Part shown: one piece after another, positions 38,661 through 50,171 of the stretch
Layout: the number at the start of each line of letters is the position of its first letter
Position numbering within the stretch: the first letter of the stretch is position 1
Assembly: GCA_013396995.1 (NCBI GenBank)
Contig: VWZP01010350.1
Location: forward strand, 1,050,806-1,114,805
Length of the DNA stretch: 64,000 bases
Origin: Dicaeum eximium
Taxonomy: Eukaryota; Chordata; Aves; Passeriformes; Dicaeidae
Reading direction: 5' to 3'
Position numbers and translations under genes: made by a program
The notes under the pieces: generated by a model
What the model was told of the DNA's origin: nothing
Seen by the model: only the letters and a program-made list of their open reading frames with translations
The model's database searches: none

Positions 38661-41332
38661 CATGTGTCAGTTATCTGAAAAAAAAACTATTGAAATTAAA
38701 CTCTTTTTCCTCATTTCCCAAATCCAAAGGAACTAAAAAGCCTGTGAGTAATGCAGACCAAAGCTCTGCTAGACAAATGCACATTCAACAACAAATTGCC
38801 CCCCTAACTTTGCTGGAGTGCCTCACAATGATAAGACATCTCCCAGAAACTCTTATAGCCTGAAACTGAAATAATTAAAAGGTAGAGCTACTCATATCAG
38901 GAGTTCTATATTCCTACATTTCCAGTATTTAACAGAAGAAAATGGGGTGTTTTTATTTCACAACCAATCTGAGTCAAGGAGAGAGTTGGAAAATTATTAT
39001 TATTATTATTGTTATTATTATTATTATTATTGTGCATTCATGCTTAAGTTTCATTGACATAGCAAAAGGATGGTCTCAAAGTTAAAGATGCAGCTTGCTA
39101 CTTCTTACAGTAATTCTTAGGCTTTTATGATGAGTCTGTGTTAATTTACCAGCTATAAGAATGTCATATATTTTTTTTGGGCTGAGATAGGACAGTTAAG
39201 ACCAAAAAGTAGGACTGGTTCTGCATAACAGCTACTTGAGAAACAAAGTCAAGTAACCTAGATGCTGATCTCTTGCACACATCAACCAGGAAGTTGGAAA
39301 GGAAATACAGGTGTGACAATCTTATTGGTCAATAGAAAGAAGAAATAGAAGTAAAAGGAACACCTCTCAAAACTACAAAGGCATCCTTAGTTGAACCCAC
39401 CATCTGAGAGATGCTTTTTCTTCTAACAGAGGAGGAAAAAATAAATATTTTATAGGAGATCACGCCAAGGGTCTCAGCTCCTAACCACAGAGAACACCTC
39501 TGCACAGACACAATGCAACATTTGCAATATTTAAGTGTCCACATGAAGCTCATCCAAAACTGCAAATAATTTTTAGCTTTTTAGGATTTTTACTTAGAAA
39601 GCACAGGGAGCTAGAACAGATAGTGGAGCTTATAAACTGTTTACAGTTTATTATTTAATCCTCATGTGAATCAGGTGTAAGTAGCACCTACCATACAAAC
39701 CTGTAGTGAAAATAACAGCAATAATTATTAACTCCCATGCCTGTGGTCTTTTGGCGTGTTGCAGCCTCGTGAATATAGCATTGAATAATTGCTTCTCTCC
39801 AAATAACTGACATCATCTACAGGACTGCCATCCACTACCTTCAGTTTGCTTTTTAACTTTTTAATATTTGACATGTAAAACAGGATCACAGGAGGGATCA
39901 GCACTGTGTCCTGAACTAGCAGCTTGGATTCAGCCCTGCTAACCAACCCCCAGAAGCAGCAAACAGCAGAGCTCTACAACAGCCAAGCAAAGACAGGCGT
40001 TTCCTCCATTCTTTCTGTGCTGCTGATTTATATCCCCTCCATTCATTCCAGAAAGGAGGTGGGTGCTACCAGCTGGTCCCTGGTTACTTCTGCCCAGCAA
40101 CACCTGCAGAATGTAGGAGGCTGCTGGCTGCAGGCAGCTCTTCACCAGCTGCCTGTTTGCTCTGCAGCTCCAGCAGCTGCATGATATGAAATAGGAGGGC
40201 AGGAACTGAAATCCCAGCCTGCTGGTGTTTGTAATGACTCAATTCAGCTCTGAAAACTCAGCTAGCTACAGCAGGGTAGGTACAAGTCTCTCAACACAGA
40301 ACAAGGAATGATACCTTATTTTTTCTTCTCATTCTGATGTGTTAAAAGCAGAAATGGCACCTAACAGGGACTCGAGTATGTGCATTTTGTGTGTATGCAC
40401 GTTATGTGTGGCTCCTCATGAAGTGATCTACTTTTAGGTGATCTACTTTCAGATCACACTCACATCTCCATCTTTTTCCCACACAATTTTTTGGCACGTG
40501 GAGATTAGACTACCTTTGACTTGACTATGTGAGAATTCCCAGCCTCCCAGGGAATCTCCAAGGGATACAGCTAGATACAGGGAACAGCTGATGCAAAAAG
40601 ACCACGCTGCTTAAGCTTGCTTCTATTTCAGTCATTGTCAGCTGCTGGAATGACCTTGTGGAGAGGGAGAGATGGCTGCTCTGCCCCAGCTCCTGCCCCT
40701 CTGCACTGAGCATAGCTGAAACATGTACCAGCCTTTTGACCACTAAGTATTTCACAAGATTTGGGAGAGCATCGCTTATACCACCTCCAGAAAAAAATTT
40801 TAAGAAGAGCAATTTTAAATGAGAGTTTTGCGTTTGAATGCCAAGATAGAGCCACGTTATCATCAGGCCATCAGCTGGAACTGTGCCAGCAGTGGAAGGG
40901 GAACACCCATCCTCTATCAGCTCCCTGTGACTGATACTGCTTGTTTAGTGTCACCACCTGTGGGGGTGTGCTTACCATTTCCAGGCCATGACGTTTAAAC
41001 AAAAATTTAAGTACACGTTGCCTAAAGTCACTCCAGTTGGTTTGAACGCCCAGCTAGCTGTCCTGACAGGGACATTACAACTGTATTTGTACAGTGTATG
41101 ACCCACACCGTGGTGAAACATGAGCACCTCATGAGTAAAAGTTAATAACCATTCATTACTTCTGCAGCAATATTCTGTGACCATAGTATGGCATTTTTCC
41201 ATTAATTTAGCTTACATTGGGCAACAGATCAGGCGTAGCTGAGAGTAGGATATGTGTGGGTTCAGTTATAAGTTCACCTTTGTATTATTTAACCTTTCTT
41301 TTATACATAATACATATGTAGATTCACCAAAT
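38661..41332. other. AGR3-AGR2 intergenic DNA
   Basis: Nothing gene-like. It contains the ATT repeat at 38993-39031 and a slightly GC-richer part at about 39900-40190. Confidence 0.5.
38993..39031. repeat. (ATT)n microsatellite
   Basis: About 13 ATT triplets with one GTT interruption. Confidence 0.95.
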
Positions 41333-41628
41333 AACAGAATTGTTGAATTTGGCAGGCATCTCTGGAGACTGTTTTGTCCAAGTCCCCTGCTCAAAGCAGG
41401 ATCACCTACAGCACGTTGCTCAGGGCTATACCCAGCTGAGTTTTGAATATGTCCAGGATGGGGATTCCACAACTTTTCTGGACAGCCTGTTTCAGCCTTC
41501 AATCATCCTGACAATGCAAAAGGGAAAAAACCCTACTTTATATTTGCATGTAATTTCCTAAATTTCAATTGACTTTCATCCTGTCACTTGCTGTCAGAGA
41601 AGAGTCTGGCTTTTCCTTCTTTACTTAG
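41333..41628 (-). mobile_element. CR1 LINE fragment, minus orientation (first of two)
   Basis: Reverse complement of a CR1 3' end: AACAGAATTGTTGAATTTGG, AAGTCCCCTGCTCAAAGCAG, TGAGTTTTGAATATGTCCAG, GACAGCCTGTTTCAGCCTTC. It continues into the upstream part (CATCCTGTCACTTGCTGTCA). It is diverged from its neighbour, so it is a separate subfamily or an older insertion. Confidence 0.88.
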
Positions 41629-41633
41629 AGTAA

Positions 41634-42310
41634 AAGAATCATAAAATGGTTTAAATTGGAAGGTATCTTAAAGACCTTCTAGCTCCAACCCTCCTGACAT
41701 GGGCAGGGACACCATCCACTAGACCAGGCTGCTTAAAGCCCCATCCAACCTGGCCTTGAACACTTCCGGGGATGAGGCATCTACTGGATGCATCTACAGC
41801 CTCTCTGGACATGTCCCATAGCTTTACCACCCTTTTAAAGGATTTTTTTCTAATATCTAATCTGAATCTACTCTCATTCAGTTTAAGGCCATTAACCCTT
41901 GTCCTAATCCTACACGCTCTTGAAAGAAGCCCCTCTCCAGCTTTTTTGTAGCCCCCCATTTAGGTACTGGAAGATGCTGTAAGATCTCCTCAGAGTTTTC
42001 TCCAGGCTAAAACCCCAAATCAGTTTCTTGAAGACATGGTCCAGCCTTCTGATCCTCTCTGTGGCCTTCGTCTAGACAAGGAGGTCCCCACAATCAGGTA
42101 TTGATACACACTGATGAGATCGCCCTGAGCCATCTCTTCTGCAGCTGAACAGTCCCAGCTCTCTCAGCCCCTCCTCTAATGACAGATGTTCCCTCTTTTC
42201 ACCACCTTTGTACCCTTTTGTTGGACTTGTTCCAGTATGGGCATGTCTCCTTCACTGGGGAGCTCAGAACTGGACCCAGCCCTGTGGATGTGCCCTCACT
42301 GTGCTGCTGG
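41634..42310 (-). mobile_element. CR1 LINE fragment, minus orientation (second of two)
   Basis: The longest CR1 copy in the window. The plus strand starts with the reverse complement of the tail (AGAATCATAAAATGGTTTAA), then CTCCAACCCTCCTGACATGG, CATCCAACCTGGCCTTGAAC, TTTAAGGCCATTAACCCTTG and GAGCTCAGAACTGGACCCAG. The part above about 41850 corresponds to the C-terminal coding region of the reverse transcriptase, broken by stops. It abuts the preceding CR1 in the same orientation, so one may have inserted beside or into the other. Confidence 0.92.
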
Positions 42311-45300
42311 TAACGCAGGGGTCTGTAACACGTCGTTAGAATACTGTGTAACAAAAGGAGTTAAATTATGTCAATATTTGAAGACAAGGATCGTAGTGAG
42401 AGGCTTTCAGAAGTATGTTCAACATTCTGCATTAGGCAGCACCTCACAGCATGAAGCAGCCGGAACTGGGTGCTCTGTTATTTCAAAGTTCATGTTAGAA
42501 ACAGCTGAAGGTCAGGCAGGATAAAAGTACTCCTTCCAACCCCATCCCCGTGCATGACCACTGAATAATGGCATTAATAATCAAACAACAAGTTTGTTCA
42601 ACAACTCTTTGAAACCTGACAGAAGGGTTATCCCACCACTTCTCTGGGTAACTTGTGGTAAAATATTCTCCTCACAAAGATGGAAAAACAATCCCCACAC
42701 TCCCCCCATGAAAAAGAGAAAGTAAGGGGGGGGAGAAAAAAGTAAAATAAGAAAGTGAAAACTAGGATTTTATACCTGGTCTACATTCGGAGAATTAGTT
42801 TTACAATTTTGTGGCTGAGATTCAGATAAAAATATAATATTCAGGATCTGGAAAATCCAGCTCAGAAATGAAACTGCTAAATCCCAGATTTAACCTTGAC
42901 AAGGCAACTAGAACTGCCCAAGCAAAGACCCCCATCCAGTTCAGACTGAAGCAGAGAGAGAAAAACAATACCATGGCATGGACACAGTGAGGATGTGGTG
43001 GAACATCTGAGACATGGCAGCTGTGAAAGAAAGGACTCAGCACTGGAGTCCACTAAAACTGTGCAGTCTGTGTGGCTGACTAAAACTGCACATTCTGTCA
43101 TGAATAAACAAGCCAAGGTAATGTCAAGAACTTGGGAGAAGATGGGGTGTTCTGTGGAGCACATCATGCAGACCAGAGAGTGTCAACACCACGACAGTCT
43201 GCACAGCTTGGAGAAAAAGACCAACACTACCAGGAAAGAGAGAAATTTGGCAGAACAAATGCATACACTTCATTTCAGAGGTCACACTGATTGGGATATT
43301 GGCCCCAAAGCAAAGCAATGTTTAAAAAAAAGGCATTAGCACACAAGAAACAGTGGGGCTAAGAAAGCAGTTTTGTCAGTGGTTTCAGCTGGAGTTTCAC
43401 AGAGATATGTTTACTGCTCATAGAAAAAAAAAAATAAAAGAGCAGGATGGAATCCTTCATATTTATCTTTGCAAACTTTCAGATAAGTTAGCAAGAATAA
43501 AGAGAATAAAGAGAGTCCCATCCATTATTACTTAAGGATCATGAATTCTGGAGTCAGATCTGGAACATCAATGTCACTGATACTCACTAGAAGCCAATGG
43601 TTTCTGATCTTTGAGGCAAAGCATTAGGAAAACTAAGAGGATCTGGGTTACAGACAAACAGACATAAATTTGATATAAGAACAATGAATACTAAGGAGGC
43701 CTACAGATTGATCACAGCAAGGTGGCAGCTCTGGGAGACTGGCTGAATTATGAACATTGTGGCTCAGTTACTTGCCTGTAATAGAGTTTAACATCCAAGG
43801 ACCAAGGCAGGCCAGAAACAGAAGGGGGTTTAATTAACAGAAAGGGACTAGTTAAAAAAATGCCCATGTGATAGTAAATACAAAAATAAGCTGTTCAACA
43901 TATAAATGTTTTCCCCACAGTTCCAAATATTACAGTATAACAAAATAGGAAACTGCTGGCTCGCAGATTTCAAGTTATACTGAAAATTGGATATCAGTTA
44001 CTCAGACAGGGAAGGAGTAATTTGCTTTAATTTTGTAGTACAGTAAATTTCCTGGCTTTAGACAGAGCTAGTTATTTTAATTTATTAAAATGCATTTACT
44101 TCAGTATAAGAACTTCAGACAGGAAGTGTTGCTGAATATACCTGACTTGTCCAGTTAAGAAGGCCAGATAAACAGTCTTCTTCTCTAGGCTATGATACAA
44201 CCCCAGCTTCCCAATCCCTCTCATCACAGAATTCCTCTTCACTCATTCCCTGCTTCCCTGTGGGACAGAAAAAAACATTTCAAAGTTAGATCTAAATGCT
44301 ACCAGGATCAGGCTTTCTCTTACCAAACACAACTATTAAGTTTCACAATATGCAATTAAGTTCCACATATGCTGAAAACCTTGAAACTCCTTGGTGTAAT
44401 AGACCATGACAGTTTCCTTATTGTTGTGAAAAGGGCATTAAACAATACAAGAACAAGTACATTTAATATGGGTCTTCAAATGACTTAGTGATTTTAAAAC
44501 GTGTCATTCAGCAATGCCTTCCAGACATCACATCAAGACTCAAATTGAATTATGGGATAAGAACTGGCTACATGACAAACCCACATCTTCATCTAAAACT
44601 ATGTAAGAGATACTCCATGCTTTTCATGACAGCCTGTATCAAGTGGTGGTGATTTGTATTATAAACATCCACACATAAGTGGAAAGAAATGCATTCAGAG
44701 ATATCAAAATCCTCACGGATTGCTCTTTTGTTTTGCAAGCAGTAATTAAAGAGTCAGATTATTACATTTTAAATCCTTAGCATCTCTTCTGCTAGACAGT
44801 TTGAAAAATATTACTAATAAACTGTAGGTAGTGCAAGTTAATTATTCAACTAAAAAGAGGAAAATGTTGGGCTGCCATATTTTGGAAAACCATCATCCTT
44901 CAGGACAAATCATCAGATCCCCAGCAAAAATTTACCTAAGCTCCAGTTACCAGCTTTAAATGCTCAGCAATAGAAATCTGCTGAACTTTTGTCTTTCCAG
45001 CCATATATTGAAATGTGGCTTTGTAATGAAAATAAAGTAGACAGGGGATGGTTGAACCATGGCCTTCCAACTCTCAAAAGAACATCTGGACCACTTCTAA
45101 GATACCAGTTCTCCTTTAGTAATGCTTTCCATTTGCAGGTGTCAGCAAATGTTTCCTGAGTCAATGTGAGAAAAATCACTTTCTTACCTAACAGATCACA
45201 ACTGAGCAGGCCTGGGATTCAGTGCCAGCTCCAGCACAAATGCCCAAATTACACAAATGAACAGTCTTGGCACATGTGACCGGGGACATCGATCATCATG

Positions 45301-47980
45301 GTATATCCCAATCCAGACAGCACCTACCCATAATAGTCATTAAAATGATTTAAACTATTTCAGGGCAAGAAGGAAACAAAATGCAACCTGCATCTGCCAT
45401 AGGTGTCTCAGTTCTCAAATTTTAGGGTATAAGGCTTTCTGGAAAATATTAGTCAAATTTCATCCGAAGAGCTTTCAGATTATAAAAAACCTGCATGTGG
45501 TTAAAGCACTGACAACAGAAATTTGACCAATTCTCAAATAAATTTTGTTTGCTTTCAACCACTATGTCTTACAATATACTACAACTTTAAGAGCACTGGA
45601 AGATTGATGATTTCCAGATCTGTCTGTCTCTGGCTTCGACTCAGAGCCTTCCCAGTCTGGGACTGACTACATCTCCTTCATTACTTCTCATTCCTCCCAT
45701 GTAAATTTCTGATATTTATTCTAAGCAGTAGATCAGAAGACTTGGAAATATGTTTATTATGAAATCAGGAGAAATGCCTGAATTCTAAAACTTATGTATT
45801 ACAAAATACAAGCAAAAACAAAGCACATCAGAGAATGCCTTCAGAACAGATGTAACATCAGCCACCTGTGCAAATTTCTGTATAACATAATGAACAAAGG
45901 CACCTCAGAGCAGAGGAACCAAAAATATATTTAAAATCTGATTACTAGTTTTTAAAAGATGTTAAATTATGGTATTAACAGTAATAGGGTCTACCAGATC
46001 TTTATAGAAAATGAGGAAGAATAGAATTCTGAATAGTTTCTGAAAAATATCTATTCTGAAAAATAGAATATTCTGGAATAGTTCTATTTGGTTTGAAGCT
46101 CTCTGGGCAGTTCCTGCAAGATATACTCACTGAGGCAGAGAAAGTAGCCCATTATAAAAGGCCAGAAGAAAACTTAGCAGCTGGGTACTGTTCAGTCTCA
46201 GGGCCCAAGCAGAGCTGTGGGAAAGACTGATCTCCCCCCTCTCTTTATTACCAAGGCACAAAGCTGGTCTGGAGACAATTCTAACTATCTGCATCGAGGT
46301 CACTGGGTTTGAGCTGACAGGGCAGCCCCTGTGAGCAGCTGTGTTTGAATTACTGAGACTCTTACAGGATGCAGTTCTGTCAGAGTAGAACAAGGCTGTG
46401 TGGAAACAGGCTAAGAAAAATGCATCCCCTGAAAAGAGGACAAAGCAAAGGTGCAAATGAAATGGAGATACATCTAAGGCTGGTGCCAGGAGCAGGTAGG
46501 GGCTTTGCTTTGGGGATGCATTTTTAGACAAAACCTCATATATTTTTTTTTAGAAGGTGTGCGAGAACCCAACTGCTTATTATCTCTTCACAGCACCAGA
46601 TGCCAATGAGAATTTCTTCTACAGGCTTTAAACTACCAAATGCTCTTAGGTGTGACCTGAGAAGAGAGTCAGCAAGCGTGTGTTAAATTACAATTCTGAA
46701 TTGTCTAAGCTGAGACCAAAACGGGTACCCAAGGTTAACTTCTACATCCGCACGAAAGTGGATTTAGGATGTAACCTAAATTGCCCAAAGTGAGTGGTCC
46801 CATGTCCAAATATGGAGCTTGGATACTTCTTTTGAGGCAGATAAAATGATTGATATGCCTGGGAGCTTTGGTTTCACCCTCCTAATACATCAAGCAGCTA
46901 AGCAAAGCATGGTAGAACTCAATAAAATTTTTTGCTTGAGTTCACCATCTTGCTTCTGCGCTTTGTTTTCCTAATTACTATTCATGAAAAAGAAACCCAA
47001 AAACCAAACCAAATCCACACTAAGATCCCAAGCTCTTAATGCTCTGAAGTACATTTGTAAAAAATGGGTGGTTTTAGCAGCCATCAGACAGCACTGTGAA
47101 TTTCAAACAGGAAAATCCATTTCTGATGGATTTCATCTACCCAGCTAAGAAATGTTAGGCATTTGCTGCCCATGAACACATGATTTTAATCTCACTGAAA
47201 TACATGAGGCATGCAGCAAGGAGAACATACTGTAGTTTCAGCATACGTTGCAGAGGACAGACTTGCACTGACCTCTGAGGAAGGACTGTGTGCAATCAGG
47301 GCAGCAGCGGGAATGACCACCCAGGTCTCCTTTTCCTGAGCATTGCACTGTATTATATGTGCATCTGAAACCTAAGATGATTGGAGTTCATGCTGTAGTT
47401 AAAAATAAATGTCTACACAACTAATGAATTGTGGAATTTAAATTAAATGTTGGCTTAGATCTCTGCTTGTGAACACAGGTTTTTTAGTATAGCTTCCAAA
47501 TACATTTTTGTGGAGACCTTTACAAACTTTTTTTTTAGGTTTGGTTGCAATTCTATGTGCTGTTGTATGTGTATGTGTGCACACATCTGTATAATGTGCA
47601 CAGTTATTTATCTAATTAACATCCACAGTTCTGAGTCATCAACTTAACTTTTTCTAAGGACTAAAAGAACAGCAACCCATACTGATTTTCCAACCAATCA
47701 AAAAAAGACAAATCACTCTTCAGGCAAATCAGGAGTCTTGACTTAAGCTTACCTGTACTTGGATCTTTGCCAATCTTTTAAAATTACCTTTCAAGAAATA
47801 TCCCAAAAGTCTACAGAAATGTCTCTGAGCTTTAGATACAGTATCTAACAGGATATAGTAATGTTATTTAATTACAAAATTAACTCTGAACGTTTTGGTG
47901 GGGAAAAACCAGAAAGTTCAGCTCTTTGAAAGTAGTATTCAAATTCAAAGCTTGTGGGTGGAGTTGGAGTGTGAAGGTGC
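42311..47980. other. Intergenic DNA upstream of AGR2
   Basis: No supported gene or clear mobile element. It holds a purine-rich stretch at about 42700-42760, a cluster of short imperfect repeats of TTCTGAA/AATAG type at about 46022-46090, and A/C-rich tracts near 46985. The last kilobase leads into the AGR2 promoter. Confidence 0.5.
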
Positions 47981-47987
47981 ATAAATA
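47981..47987 (+). promoter_or_regulatory. AGR2: TATA box of the AGR2 promoter
   Basis: ATAAATA stands about 30 bases upstream of a short leader exon that ends in a consensus donor. A CACCC-type element (GTGGGTGGAG on the plus strand) lies about 25 bases upstream of it. Spacing of TATA, leader and donor makes this the likely main AGR2 core promoter. Confidence 0.6.
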
Positions 47988-48010
47988 GGCAGTAGGAACA
48001 GTGGCATTCA

Positions 48011-48065
48011 CACTGAAACCAGGAACACCTTTGCATCCTGGCAGGCGTCTGAGAGAGTAAACAAG
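48011..48065 (+). other. AGR2: AGR2 noncoding exon 1 (predicted)
   Basis: About 55 bases from the expected start, 25-30 bases after the TATA box, to the donor AAACAAG|GTAAGGC. It would join to the acceptor CTCTTCCAG at 49689, eight bases before the ATG. It contains no upstream ATG in a good context. The 5' end is inferred from the TATA position; the 3' end is firm if the exon is real. Confidence 0.6.
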
Positions 48066-49539
48066 GTAAGGCACTGCTCAGTCCCTGCTTCAGAAGGTAC
48101 CCGGGGTAGCTGTGAGCCCCAGCTGGCTGGGGATGGGGAACCAGCAGAAAGAAAAGACTGCAGCACAGCAGGCACAGTCCAGCACAGCTTGTTATGAAGG
48201 AAAATGTCCAGAGAAACATTGGCTTTGCAGGTTAAAAAAAAAAAAAAAGCAGGAGAAGAGGGCTTATTTTGGAAAGCTTTTCAAAAGTGCACATAGTCTT
48301 CCAGAGGCAAAGTTTTTAAGGAGCAAGTTGAACATTCCTCTTTGTTTTCTGCGTGCTGCCTCCACAACAGCCTAGTGTGCTTGATCTTCAATTTCCTGGT
48401 TATCCCTTACTTTTTTATTTTATTATTTCTCTTTTTAAAGAAACATTACTTCCGCCACACAGCTCTAGCCAAAACAATTCTTGAGGCAACCCTGACAATC
48501 CAGAGTTTAATTGAAGCTCATGCAATTTTCCTGCTTGCCAAGAAGATTTTTCTTGGGGCAGAAATGCAGTCTGCTGCAAAAGTTGTATTTCATACGCTTG
48601 AAAAAGGGATTCTTTGGATGTTTGAGCTCTATTGGACATCCCATTAGCAAAGGGCATTGTATCACTTGTGGAAACTCAGCTTATGTCTCCTCCTGCAGTT
48701 TCTACCTGGAAAAACATTTCTGTTTTCCTGGAGTCCGGTTTTCATTGTCTGAACTTTAAGAACAGTCAGCCTGTTGTGGTGGGGGTTGTTTTGTAGGCTT
48801 GGTTTTTCTTTTTTCTTTTCTTTTTTTTTCCCATGAATCTGTTCAATGTTCTGTACCACCTTTAGAACATCTTAAATTTTCTTTTTGTACCCATTATATT
48901 GGTTCTAGTTTCTAGGAGGAAATGTAATGAGAAAACAGAGGGTCATGTTGCTGAAATGATTTTCCCCTTCAGCTGAAATGCTGAGGAGCTTTCCATCAGA
49001 CCTATCCCATCTCCAAGCCCCAGCCTAGCTCAAGAAAAGCTCTCTGGTTTGTGCTCCTTCCTCAAACTCCATTTCAGTTTTCACTGGGCCACACATCAAC
49101 TCCTCCCAACCCTTTCTCTTATACATTCTGCTGGGTTTAAGGCTTAGATGATATTTTTAAGCGAACAAACAGGATTGGAAGCATCAACAACACCATATTA
49201 AGCTGTGTCTAAGCTAATGTTCACTGCAAATCCCAGCTTAAACATTCTGACTTCTCATTTGAGTGGCTCCCACAGCAAAATGGGGGAAGAGCTGAGGCAA
49301 ATTGACTTTTGAGCACCTGTAGCTGGGTTACACTAGCACTGGGAGATCAAGGTAGAACTGTGAACTTACCAGGTCTTGCAAGGACTTTTGGAATTGCTGT
49401 AACTCAAGTTATTTTACTGAGCATATTCAATATATGTAAAAAGAAGAGAGGGAAATTACCAAACACAGCCAGGCACATGCTAAAAGGGCCACAGCCCAAT
49501 CCTTCCTTGCTGAGCAAACCTCACCCCGTGCCCTGCGGC

Positions 49540-50171
49540 CCCTGCCTGGAGCTGCTCCTGTCAGCCCTGCCTCACCCCGCCGCATATTTGTGCCTTGAGC
49601 CGCTGCTGTGCCGAGCCTGTCCCGATCTGTGCCTCAGCGCCAGCACCCACCCGGGAGCCACCGCAGGGAATTTCTCTCACCTCTTCCAGGAGCAGCCATG
49701 GAGAAGGGTTACGTGTCCATGCTCTTGCTGCTCATCGTCATCTCCTGTGCTCTGGCCAAGGATGCTGGCAAGAAGGATTCAAAGGACACTATTGCTAAGC
49801 CAAAACTGCCTCAGACGCTCTCCAGAGGTAAAAAACCAAACAATTGAAAGAAAATCTCCACCGAATTTTTAAAAAAGTGCAATCTTGTGAACGTTTCAGC
49901 TACTATGCTGTTCTAAAAAAAATTAATTTTCTTGCAATCATTCTGCAAAACCTTTTCTAGTATTTGCTAGCACCCTCTCCCCCATCATTCCCGATGTAAA
50001 GCCCGCTGGCAGCGGGTCTGTCCCGAGCCCCTCCCGGCAGAGGCGGCGGGGCAGGACTCGCCCCCGGGGTAGGGCGGTGTCCGAGGGTGTGTGTGTCCCT
50101 GTCCCCCGCAGGCTGGGGAGACCAGCTCATCTGGACGCAGACCTACGAGGAGGCGCTGTTCCGGGCCAAGC
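49540..50171. promoter_or_regulatory. GC/CpG-rich patch over AGR2 exons 2-3
   Basis: This stretch is much richer in G+C and in CpG than anything nearby, for example CACCCGGGAGCCACCGCAGG and CCGGCAGAGGCGGCGGGGCA type runs. It covers the coding start, the short intron 2 (49828-50111) and exon 3, and ends at the ambiguous base at 50172. It may be a small internal CpG island. Confidence 0.65.

Noticed and set aside
46127..46531. Open frame of 134 codons on the minus strand
   Set aside because: Leu/Ser-rich translation without domain or conservation clues in intergenic DNA; consistent with chance.
49309..49872. Open frame of 187 codons on the plus strand at the AGR2 start
   Set aside because: It runs in a different frame across the AGR2 signal-peptide exon and its GC-rich flank, where stops are scarce by composition. 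It has no family resemblance, while the AGR2 frame is unambiguous.
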